Shown here piece after piece: positions 55,839 to 63,252 of a stretch of DNA of 64,000 nt. The stretch is from Clostridium gelidum (GTDB taxonomy: Bacteria; Bacillota; Clostridia; Clostridiales; Clostridiaceae): contig NZ_AP024849.1 of the NCBI RefSeq assembly GCF_019977655.1, positions 5,241,001 through 5,305,000 on the forward strand, read 5' to 3'. Every line of letters starts with the position of its first letter. The stretch's first letter is position 1. A program made the position numbers and the translations under genes. A model generated the notes under the pieces. The model had not been told where the DNA came from and made no database searches. It saw only the letters and a program-made list of their open reading frames with translations.

Positions 55839-55943
55839 TATTACACTCCTTTCAAAATATATATGTTGTAATTAGACTTCAGCATAAAATTCTTCAATTG
55901 CTATTTATTTTACTGCTAAATCATTAATGCAACATATATAAGA

Positions 55944-56858
55944 TTAGGCACTTACACTCTTAAAATTCTGATTTTTACATGCTAAGTAATAACCACCCTT
56001 CGTAGGTGAACCATATTCATCTATTATTTCGAAATCGCTTATTTCATCTGATAGATATCTTATATAAAATTCCTTCATCATAGGAATTTTAGTAAGAATG
56101 CTTCCTTTTATAGCTATTTTAACTTTAAATGAAAATCCAAGCAGTTTATAAACCTTTACAGTAATCTTTACTAAATCTTTACTAGCTTCTTTTAATATAT
56201 TTATTGCATACTCATCATTGTTTTGAGCTGCTTTTACAATAATTGGAACTATAGCCGCTATATCTGCTTTATTTGAATTATATACGAATTTAACCATATC
56301 AAAGATAGTTGCTGCATTTATAGTCTTCAATATTTCTTTACTTAAAGCCGAACTTTCTAACCCGTCATCTTTTTCACTCACAATTTTTTTTAATGCTTGT
56401 AGTGCTATGTTATAGCCACTTCCTTCATCACCTAATATATTTCCCCAGCCTCCAGCACGAGCATGTTTATTGCTTAAAACTCCAAAACTTATGGAACCCG
56501 TGCCTGAGATTGTTAATATCCCATCTTCTCCTTTTAAAACAGCGTTAAAGGCTAAATCTGCATCGTTAAGTACAGTAATTGATGTAGGGAATCTACTTTT
56601 TAAGTAATTTTCTATTATTTCCTTATTGTTGCCTACCTCCGCTCCAGCTAGCCCCGCATATATATGAATACAATTATTCACATTTAAATTTTCCAGGCAT
56701 TGAAGTATAGATATTTCTATATTCTTTAGTCCTTTTTCCTCATTGACTACTATGTTTCCACATCCTGAATACCCACTGGATATTTGTTTTCCATCTTCTG
56801 TATAGGCTATTGCTTCTGTTTTAGTGCCTCCACCATCTACACCTATCACATATTTCAT
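55944..56858 (-). CDS. BadF/BadG-family amino-sugar kinase (GlcNAc or MurNAc kinase)
   Basis: ASKHA-fold kinase of 304 residues from ATG 56858, which is preceded by GAGAGG and begins MKYVIGVDGGGTKTEA. Other motifs: VLNDADLAF, LTISGTGSISFG and GWGNILGDEGSGY. N-acetylglucosamine kinases and the C. acetobutylicum murein-sugar kinase MurK belong to this family. It would phosphorylate GlcNAc or MurNAc released in the cell. It follows the RpiR regulator, with one copy of the MITE-like repeat between them. Confidence 0.87.
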   Translation of the reverse strand: MKYVIGVDGGGTKTEAIAYTEDGKQISSGYSGCGNIVVNEEKGLKNIEISILQCLENLNVNNCIHIYAGLAGAEVGNNKEIIENYLKSRFPTSITVLNDADLAFNAVLKGEDGILTISGTGSISFGVLSNKHARAGGWGNILGDEGSGYNIALQALKKIVSEKDDGLESSALSKEILKTINAATIFDMVKFVYNSNKADIAAIVPIIVKAAQNNDEYAINILKEASKDLVKITVKVYKLLGFSFKVKIAIKGSILTKIPMMKEFYIRYLSDEISDFEIIDEYGSPTKGGYYLACKNQNFKSVSA

Positions 56859-56925
56859 ATATTTCAAATCCTCTCTATACATTTCTTTAGTCACATTATC
56901 TTATATCCAATATATTTTTTACTAA

Positions 56926-56996
56926 TACGGCACATGAAAGAAATTAACAAATCCAAAATGCCATGATTATATTTCATCAGGCAATGAAATATTGGA
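56926..56996. repeat. Diverged MITE-like repeat overlapping the RpiR gene end
   Basis: ACGGCACATGAAAGAAATTAAC then AAATCCAAAATGCCATG and TTTCATCAGGCAATGAAATATTGGAT match the left half of the family. Its inner part supplies the last codons and stop of the RpiR gene. Confidence 0.65.
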
Positions 56997-57842
56997 TTGT
57001 ATTTCATATCTTCTCTCGTTTTCTTCTTCCTCTCGTTTAACCATAGAAACTGTACCTTCTAAGACAGTTGTTTTAGTATTGTAATCAAGACTTAAAAAGT
57101 GAGCGTACAACACATCAACTACTAATAATATTGGAAATTGAGGTGAAATAATATTTCCCACTTCAAGATTTTCTCTAACTGCAACTAGTAATACTTCATC
57201 ACAAAATTCATGCAATTTATCATCATTATTTGATGTTATAATTACTGTTTTAGCTCCTTTGCTTTTAGCTACTTCTAAAGACTTTCTTATAATACCTAGT
57301 TTGGCACTAAGCGTAATTCCTATAACCAAACACTCTTCATCTAGCAATACTCCATTCATTTTCATAATGTGTTCATCTACAATATATTCAACATTTAGTG
57401 CTAATCTCATAAATCTAATTTTAAATTCTCGTGCAACTACGCCAGAGCTCCCTATACCATATACATATACTTTTTTGCTGTTAACTATCAAATTGCATAT
57501 TCTATTAATCTGTCCATCATCTATTAGTGAATGCCCTTTTTTTAACAATTCATCATAAGTACTAAAAACTTTTTCAGTTAAGTTATCTACTTTGATATAA
57601 CTATCTCCAACTGACTTTTGATATTGAAATATAAATTCCCTGTATCCATTAAAACCACATTTCTTTGAAAAACGGGTTAATGATGCTTGAGATACATAAA
57701 GCTTATCAACTATTTTTTTTGCAGAAAAATCTTTCCTTTCTTTATTATGAATAAAGTAATCTGCAATTTTTTTTTCCGAATCAGTAAAATTACTGTATAC
57801 TGACTCTAAAATTGAAACTATACTAAAATCTTGATTTATCAT
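56967..57842 (-). CDS. RpiR-family regulator of the amino-sugar locus
   Basis: 291 residues: helix-turn-helix about 1-75 (KIVDKLYVSQASLTRFSKKCGF) and SIS domain about 125-265 (VYVYGIGSSGVVAREFKIRF, IGITLSAKLGIIRKSLEVAKSKGAK in shorter pieces). It probably senses a phosphosugar and controls the kinase/esterase genes and perhaps the PTS operon upstream. The final residues (ISLPDEI) are encoded by the MITE-like repeat, so the original C-terminus was probably different. AAAGGTGAGG precedes ATG 57842. Confidence 0.87.
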   Translation of the reverse strand: MINQDFSIVSILESVYSNFTDSEKKIADYFIHNKERKDFSAKKIVDKLYVSQASLTRFSKKCGFNGYREFIFQYQKSVGDSYIKVDNLTEKVFSTYDELLKKGHSLIDDGQINRICNLIVNSKKVYVYGIGSSGVVAREFKIRFMRLALNVEYIVDEHIMKMNGVLLDEECLVIGITLSAKLGIIRKSLEVAKSKGAKTVIITSNNDDKLHEFCDEVLLVAVRENLEVGNIISPQFPILLVVDVLYAHFLSLDYNTKTTVLEGTVSMVKREEEENERRYEIQSNISLPDEI

Positions 57843-57855
57843 AACCTCACCTTTC

Positions 57856-57901
57856 TATGATAGAAAATAAATCTATTTGTTACTATCATAACAAATAGAT
57901 T
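57856..57901 (-). terminator. Terminator and possible operator before the RpiR gene
   Basis: A perfect 13-bp stem (AATCTATTTGTTA, 57870-57901) follows the DUF4127 gene and is T-rich on the minus strand. A second inverted repeat, TATGATAG at 57856 and CTATCATA at 57883, overlaps it and lies just before the RpiR ribosome site, so it could be the RpiR operator. Confidence 0.6.
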
Positions 57902-57912
57902 CTTATTTACAA

Positions 57913-59427
57913 TTATTTTTTCAATATTGTCAGCTCTAAATCAACCTCAAACATTCTTCTCCATGGCAATATTACTCTTTTTAAATCTAATCCATATATT
58001 TTAGAGATATTAAGCTTTTCATACTCTTCAACTAATAATTTCTTAATTTCTTCTTCTACCTGGTTTTGTTTATCTTTAAAATCATATATATTTAGCTCAA
58101 ATTTAGGTAAATACTCATTAGATACCTTTTGTCTAACTGTAGATTGATATAGCACATCTTCAACAATTCTATATACCTTGTTTGTACATATCTCTGAGCT
58201 TTCTTGATCGAAAGCATAAATACCAGAAGCTAAAACAGTACCTAAAGTATTACAATTTGTGTTCCATCCAGCATAAGCTATAATTTTATCTAGTAAACCA
58301 AGGCGATCCATAAAATCTATTAGTTTTAAATCCCCTCCATTAGAAAATGCTGAATCACAAACAATTACTTTTTTGCCTTGCTGTATGTATTTTTGTATGT
58401 TATAAACAAAATCTTGTAAATTTCTATGAGAACTATATGTTAAATCTAGATTTTTCAATTGATCAAAAGATTCTTGCATTTTTTTCCCTGGACAGTTAAT
58501 TGCTAAAATAATATCTGCATCCTTTTCATTATATACAATTTCTGCTCCGCAAACACGAATATGATATTTTAAACTTTCATTCATTGGTCTATCTTCATAT
58601 AAAGGAATGATACTAGCGCCTAAAGTTGATGCATAAAATGGATAAATTTTAATAGTTCTCTTTAAATGGTCGTTTAATGCTCTAGCTAATAAAGAGCATC
58701 CTACTTCATCCGCTCCTGGATATATATTCACTTTAAACTCTAACTTGTTCTCTTCAACAAATTTAATAACTTTTTTCTGAGCAATAGCTGTATAACCATA
58801 CTCACTAGAGTCATCCTGAGGAATTGTCAAAAATTCAATTACTCCTTCTGTAACTAGTTTAACAACTTCAATGTTAACATTTAAATTAAACTTTCTCCTA
58901 TTTTCATAATCATTTAATACTTTCTCAGGGATTTTTATACTTTCAAGTTCCATTTCTTCTTCCTTAGAAATTTTATATCTTTCCTTTTTATCCATTAAAT
59001 AAGCTCTTCTAAATAAATTATGCCCATAGGTCTCATAATACTCTGGTTCTTCTTCTGAAGAATTATACTGAGGAGAACGCATTATACAATTGAACCCATA
59101 AATTTTAATGATTGGATTAAAACCCTTAATTTTTCTAATATTTTCAATATAGATTTTGGCTTCTTCCATATCTAATTTATGAATTCTTGAAGGTATTAAA
59201 CCACCATAAACTAACATATCAATAGAAATGATAGCATAATCACAATTCCCTACATTTTCAAAAACAAAGCTCCATAATTTTTTTACATCCCTTGGATTTT
59301 TTTTATCTCCTAGTAGCTCCTTTGGAGGAGTTACTAATTCAACATCCTTGCGTGTTTTAATTATAGACTGCGGGAAATTAAAATTGCATGGTCTTTCATC
59401 TAAAGGAATAAATAAAACTTTCATCAT
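57913..59427 (-). CDS. DUF4127 family protein, possible phosphoglycoside hydrolase (unproven)
   Basis: 504 residues, cytoplasmic, no signal peptide or membrane segment. Starts with the family hallmark PLDERPCN (about 8-15), followed by IDMLVYGGLIPSR (about 69-81), NCIMRSPQYNSSEEEPEYY (about 112-130), IPQDDSSEYGYTA, YPGADEVGCSLLARALN, DSAFSNGGD and GWNTNCNTLGT. These are strings of invariant-looking acidic and aromatic residues as in a sugar-active enzyme, but no activity is established to my knowledge. The ATG overlaps the IIB stop by four bases (ATGATG), tying it to the PTS genes. It occupies the place where a 6-phospho-glycosidase gene would be expected and the operon has none. A strong hairpin ends the operon. 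Confidence 0.85.
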   Translation of the reverse strand: MMKVLFIPLDERPCNFNFPQSIIKTRKDVELVTPPKELLGDKKNPRDVKKLWSFVFENVGNCDYAIISIDMLVYGGLIPSRIHKLDMEEAKIYIENIRKIKGFNPIIKIYGFNCIMRSPQYNSSEEEPEYYETYGHNLFRRAYLMDKKERYKISKEEEMELESIKIPEKVLNDYENRRKFNLNVNIEVVKLVTEGVIEFLTIPQDDSSEYGYTAIAQKKVIKFVEENKLEFKVNIYPGADEVGCSLLARALNDHLKRTIKIYPFYASTLGASIIPLYEDRPMNESLKYHIRVCGAEIVYNEKDADIILAINCPGKKMQESFDQLKNLDLTYSSHRNLQDFVYNIQKYIQQGKKVIVCDSAFSNGGDLKLIDFMDRLGLLDKIIAYAGWNTNCNTLGTVLASGIYAFDQESSEICTNKVYRIVEDVLYQSTVRQKVSNEYLPKFELNIYDFKDKQNQVEEEIKKLLVEEYEKLNISKIYGLDLKRVILPWRRMFEVDLELTILKK

Positions 59428-59723
59428 TTTAATAATTCAAGTGCTTGGTTTAAAGCACCCTCTCCATCCATCATTCCATATGTTCTCATATTAATTACAG
59501 CCACTGGTTGACTTGGAAATATCTTTTTAATTTCATTAATAGCAAACTTCAATTGTGGTCCTATTAGTACCACATCTACATCCTCGCTAAGATTGTTAGC
59601 CTCCGAACTTGAAACAGCCCAAATTTTACAATCAAGATCCTTTTGCTTGGCTACCTTTTCCATTTTCACAACTAAAACAGATGTTGACATTCCTGCGTTA
59701 CAAACTAATAAAATTTTTTTCAT
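59424..59723 (-). CDS. PTS IIB component, lactose/cellobiose family
   Basis: 99-residue phosphocarrier of the lactose/cellobiose PTS family. The phospho-Cys is Cys8 in LLVCNAGMSTS, followed by the typical core (VVLIGPQLKFAINEIK, ending ALELLK). It passes phosphate from IIA to the incoming sugar at IIC. AAGGGG precedes ATG 59723; only two bases separate it from the IIA gene. Confidence 0.94.
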   Translation of the reverse strand: MKKILLVCNAGMSTSVLVVKMEKVAKQKDLDCKIWAVSSSEANNLSEDVDVVLIGPQLKFAINEIKKIFPSQPVAVINMRTYGMMDGEGALNQALELLK

Positions 59724-59725
59724 AA

Positions 59726-60034
59726 TTATAACCCCTTCTTATATAATTTATAAAATTTTTGAGCAATTACTTTCATTGTTTCAGTCTGCATTAATTGGTC
59801 TTCTGCATGCATTAAAAGCAATGAAAATTTTGTTTCCTCTCCCCTAGCTTCCTTTTGGATTAACTCGGTATGAGTTTTATGTGCTACTATCAAATACTCT
59901 TCGGCTTCTTTAAACATATCATCAATAGAATCAAATTCTTCTACTTCACATTTGTTTAAAACCTCCATATATAGAGATTTTGCTGATCCACTATTGGCTA
60001 TTATATTAAAGGCAATTTGTTCATTACTGTCCAT
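59726..60034 (-). CDS. PTS IIA component, lactose/cellobiose family
   Basis: 102-residue all-helical phosphocarrier. The phospho-His lies in the LLMHAEDQLM segment near residue 77, and AHKTHTEL is the other conserved His-containing helix. AGGGGG precedes ATG 60034. It overlaps the end of the HAD gene by 11 bases. Confidence 0.94.
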   Translation of the reverse strand: MDSNEQIAFNIIANSGSAKSLYMEVLNKCEVEEFDSIDDMFKEAEEYLIVAHKTHTELIQKEARGEETKFSLLLMHAEDQLMQTETMKVIAQKFYKLYKKGL

Positions 60035-60788
60035 TTTCTTCCCCCTTGATAATTTGTTTTAATGCTTCGTAGATTGAACTAAAATTATAAGTGGCTTTGT
60101 TACAAGAACCTTTTCCTACGTAATAAGATTTCTTTGATAACTCAAACATAGAAAAATCATTTTCTGAATCTCCAATAGAGATGATTTCTGAATTTGGAAA
60201 CAGCTCAACTACTGTATTCCCTTTAGAAATTCCTTCGGAGAGAATCTCTAGCGAAGAATCTGAAGTCCTTATAGCTTTTACTTTATTATAATTTGAATTA
60301 ATGTGTTCTTGTACAACTTTTATTTTATCACTTTCACCTATTACTAAAAATAAAACAGCGGGCTGATATTCAATAACATTTCTGAAATCATGTACTATAT
60401 TTGATGAATCATAATATTCTTTTGGGAAATCCGGATCACGATCTGTATGCCAATATCTATTACTTACAGTATTTAATTCTACTCTTAAATCTGTAGTTTT
60501 TAAATATTCATAAATATTTAGTGCTTCATCCTTATCCAAAAGTTTAGCATTTAATTCCTTATTTTTATTAATCACTGCTCCATTTTGAGAAATAGCATAA
60601 TTAAGCTTTAAATCATATCTGTTATTAATATAATAAATATCGTGTTCTAATCTACCTGTACTAACTACTAATTTATATCCTATATTTTGCAACTTTTTAA
60701 GAGCATGTATTGTTCCTTCTCCACCTATAATTTCATTTTTATCATTAATCAAGGTTCCATCTAAATCAAAACATAATACTTTATTCAT
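60024..60788 (-). CDS. Cof-type HAD phosphatase inside the PTS operon
   Basis: 254-residue HAD hydrolase: nucleophile DLDGTLIN, motif II STGRLEHD, Lys region SKGNTVVELF and motif IV IGDSENDFSMFE. It overlaps the IIC gene (8 bases) upstream and the IIA gene (11 bases) downstream, so it is an integral operon member between transport genes. It may dephosphorylate a sugar phosphate to limit accumulation or to let a product leave. AAGG lies before ATG 60788. Confidence 0.9.
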   Translation of the reverse strand: MNKVLCFDLDGTLINDKNEIIGGEGTIHALKKLQNIGYKLVVSTGRLEHDIYYINNRYDLKLNYAISQNGAVINKNKELNAKLLDKDEALNIYEYLKTTDLRVELNTVSNRYWHTDRDPDFPKEYYDSSNIVHDFRNVIEYQPAVLFLVIGESDKIKVVQEHINSNYNKVKAIRTSDSSLEILSEGISKGNTVVELFPNSEIISIGDSENDFSMFELSKKSYYVGKGSCNKATYNFSSIYEALKQIIKGEENGQ

Positions 60789-62055
60789 TTATTTCTACCT
60801 TTTGCTTATTTGTAACTACAACAAATGGAATATAAATCATTACAGAAACCCCGATTATTATAAGTGATACAAAAGCTGCTTTAAAATCTCCACCGGTTGA
60901 AAAGAATGCACCTAAAATTGGTGGAGTTGTCCATGGGATTAGAATATATGTATGTTGCATAAAGCCAATAACCGTAGCTACGTACCCAATAATTAAGCCC
61001 GCAAAGGTAGATAAAACCATAGGAATAATTAAAATCGGATTCATAACTACTGGTAACCCAAACATAAGTGGTTCAGATATATTAAACAATGCAGGGGCAA
61101 AACCAATCTTAGCTATAGCACGAAATTCTTCTCTACGTGATACAATAAATATTGCTATAACTAAAGCTATCATATTTCCTGCTCCACCCATAAATGCAAC
61201 AGAATCAATAAAAGGTTTAGTAATAATAGCTTGCATAGCATGCCCTGCTTTTAAGGCATCCATATTTTGTGTAAGAGAAGTTAGATAAATAGGTTCTAGA
61301 AGTGGTCCAAAAATAAATGCCGAATGAATACCTAGTCCCCATATTATCATATATAATAAGTATACTATTAATAAACCAACTTTTGATGTAACAATGTTTG
61401 TAAATGGTGTCTGAATTAATTTAATAATCAAATCATTCATTGGCAATTCAAAGCTGTTTGTTATCATTCTGATTGATCCAAAAATAACTAAAGTAATTAT
61501 AATTGGTATTAACTTATTAAATGACCTTGCTATTGCAGGTGGAACACTCTCTGGCATTTTAATAGTTATTGCATCAATTTTTGATAGTGCTCTTATAATT
61601 TCAACTGTTACGATTGCTGCCATAAATGCCATAAACATAGCTGATGCACCAGTATAGAATGTATTAATATATTCAATCTTTAGGCTATCATCAAATTTTA
61701 TTGGCATTAAAATGAATAATACCACTACTGCAATGGCTGGTATAATTGATGTATCTTCTTTATAGTGTTCACAAAGTGATTTTGCTGTAGTAAAAGTAAG
61801 CAAAATAGCCATAATTGACATAGTTGCTGGAACTATAGCATTACCCAATTGTAGTAACCCTGTTAAAGGATTTCCAAATAATTTATTAGTTATACCATTT
61901 GGACCAATTATAACATTATTTATTAGTGTGAAAAACGAACCTGCAATCATAATTGAAAGAATAGCAATAAACCCATCCCTAATAGCTGACAAATACTTAT
62001 TTGCTGATAATTTATTTGCAATTGGTAGAAATATTCTTTCTATTTTATCCATCAT
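60781..62055 (-). CDS. PTS IIC permease, lactose/cellobiose family
   Basis: Integral membrane transporter of 424 residues with about ten membrane segments. Family motifs: WGLGIHSAFIFGPLLEP (conserved His) and FNISEPLMFGLPVVMNP (sugar-binding Glu), and the C-terminal WTTPPILGAF. It imports and hands a sugar for phosphorylation at C6. In this family substrates are usually beta-linked disaccharides such as cellobiose, lactose or diacetylchitobiose. GGGGTG precedes a double ATG (62055/62052). It is preceded by nanE with only a few bases between. Confidence 0.93.
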   Translation of the reverse strand: MMDKIERIFLPIANKLSANKYLSAIRDGFIAILSIMIAGSFFTLINNVIIGPNGITNKLFGNPLTGLLQLGNAIVPATMSIMAILLTFTTAKSLCEHYKEDTSIIPAIAVVVLFILMPIKFDDSLKIEYINTFYTGASAMFMAFMAAIVTVEIIRALSKIDAITIKMPESVPPAIARSFNKLIPIIITLVIFGSIRMITNSFELPMNDLIIKLIQTPFTNIVTSKVGLLIVYLLYMIIWGLGIHSAFIFGPLLEPIYLTSLTQNMDALKAGHAMQAIITKPFIDSVAFMGGAGNMIALVIAIFIVSRREEFRAIAKIGFAPALFNISEPLMFGLPVVMNPILIIPMVLSTFAGLIIGYVATVIGFMQHTYILIPWTTPPILGAFFSTGGDFKAAFVSLIIIGVSVMIYIPFVVVTNKQKVEINE

Positions 62056-62059
62056 ATAG

Positions 62060-62746
62060 CTACACCCCTATCTTATTTATTTCATTCGTAAATTTTTTTG
62101 TAATTAATTGTGGCCTAGTAATAATTGAACCTACTACAACACTATAACATCCTAATTCCAAAACACGACGTGCTTTTTCAGGCGTGTCTATGTTTCCCTC
62201 AGCTATTACAGGTTTTGTAACATTAGCTAATATTTTTCTTATTAATTGAAAATCATTTTCCTCTACTTGTATACCTTTACTTTGTTTTGTATATCCTACT
62301 AGTGTGGTTCCAATAAAATCGAAACCCAATTCATCAGCATGTACTGCTTCTTCATAATTTGAGCAATCAGCCATCAACAATACATTAGGATACTTTTGCT
62401 TAATTTTTAAAAAAAATTCATCTAAATTCACATTATTAGGTCTTGTAGAACTTGTAGCATCAAGCGCTATAATATCAACATTTGCCTCTACTAACTCTTC
62501 AACTTCAGCCATAGTTGTAGTAATATATACTTCACTGTCAACATAATCCTTTTTTACTATGCCAATAATAGGTAAATCAACATTTAGTTTAATCTCTAGT
62601 ATGTCTTCTTTTGTATTAGCCCTAATTCCCGAAGCGCCACCTTCTTTAGCTGCTAGTGCCATCCTTCCCATTATAAATGAAGAATGTAATGGCTCATCCT
62701 GTAAAGCTTGACAGGATACTATTAGTTTGTTTTTTATATCATTCAA
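62060..62746 (-). CDS. nanE: N-acetylmannosamine-6-phosphate 2-epimerase
   Basis: TIM-barrel epimerase converting ManNAc-6-phosphate to GlcNAc-6-phosphate, which NagA and NagB then use. Core motifs KLIVSCQALQDEPLHSS, MALAAKEGGASGIRAN, IIGIVKKDY, IALDATSS, LMADCSN, GFDFIGTTLVGYT and VIAEGNI (catalytic Lys/Glu sites conserved). The start is TTG at 62746, about 228 residues, because AAAGGG lies 9 bases upstream and family members begin four to six residues before KLIVSCQAL; ATG 62764 and 62839 are possible but long. First gene of the PTS operon. Confidence 0.93.
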   Translation of the reverse strand: MNDIKNKLIVSCQALQDEPLHSSFIMGRMALAAKEGGASGIRANTKEDILEIKLNVDLPIIGIVKKDYVDSEVYITTTMAEVEELVEANVDIIALDATSSTRPNNVNLDEFFLKIKQKYPNVLLMADCSNYEEAVHADELGFDFIGTTLVGYTKQSKGIQVEENDFQLIRKILANVTKPVIAEGNIDTPEKARRVLELGCYSVVVGSIITRPQLITKKFTNEINKIGV

Positions 62747-62953
62747 GTTATCACGCCCTTTCATATATGTTATGTCCCTATTATATAGATAAAGGTTTTT
62801 ATATTCAATATTGTTATACAATTTAGAAACTACTTTCATTTATTATTGAATATTGTTACCTAATACCCAAATATAATTGAAAGTAATTTCAGATTTAAGC
62901 TAAACATCCCTGTGGTCAATGTAATGAATGTAGTAATAAAAAACCTGCCCATT

Positions 62954-62997
62954 ATTATTACCCAAACCTTTTATACAAATAATGTTTGGGTAATATT
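62954..62997. other. Hairpin in the nanE upstream region
   Basis: ATTATTACCCAAAC pairs with GTTTGGGTAATA. On the minus strand GGTTTTTTATTAC follows, so it may be a second terminator after the ROK gene or part of the nanE leader. Confidence 0.45.
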
Positions 62998-63041
62998 ATT
63001 ATTTATAAAAGGAAGTGCGGACGGGGATAGATTTGAATTAA

Positions 63042-63137
63042 AAGCAAGATGTTATATTAAAATATATTAGAGAGGGAAAATCACAAAGACAAATAAGTAA
63101 AGAAACAGATGAGGTTATAGACATAATACTATTCTAA
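63042..63137 (+). pseudogene. Remnant of an IS21-type transposase (istA N-terminus)
   Basis: A plus-strand frame encodes VILKYIREGKSQRQISKE, like the helix-turn-helix start of IS21-family IstA, then breaks off at a stop. No istB and no inverted ends were found, so only a short decayed fragment remains. Confidence 0.5.
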
Positions 63138-63196
63138 ACACTTAAGCAAATTTGAAGCAACCCCTACTTAAATGTACTATTTATTAACCATAAAAA

Positions 63197-63223
63197 AATA
63201 ACCGGCAATAAATACCAGCTATT
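63197..63223 (-). terminator. Terminator after the ROK kinase gene
   Basis: 9-bp stem with two G-T pairs (AATAGCTGG facing CCGGTTATT on the minus strand) followed by TTTTTTT, 30 bp after the ROK stop. Confidence 0.75.
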
Positions 63224-63252
63224 TTTCGAACTATAAAGAAGATATATTATAA

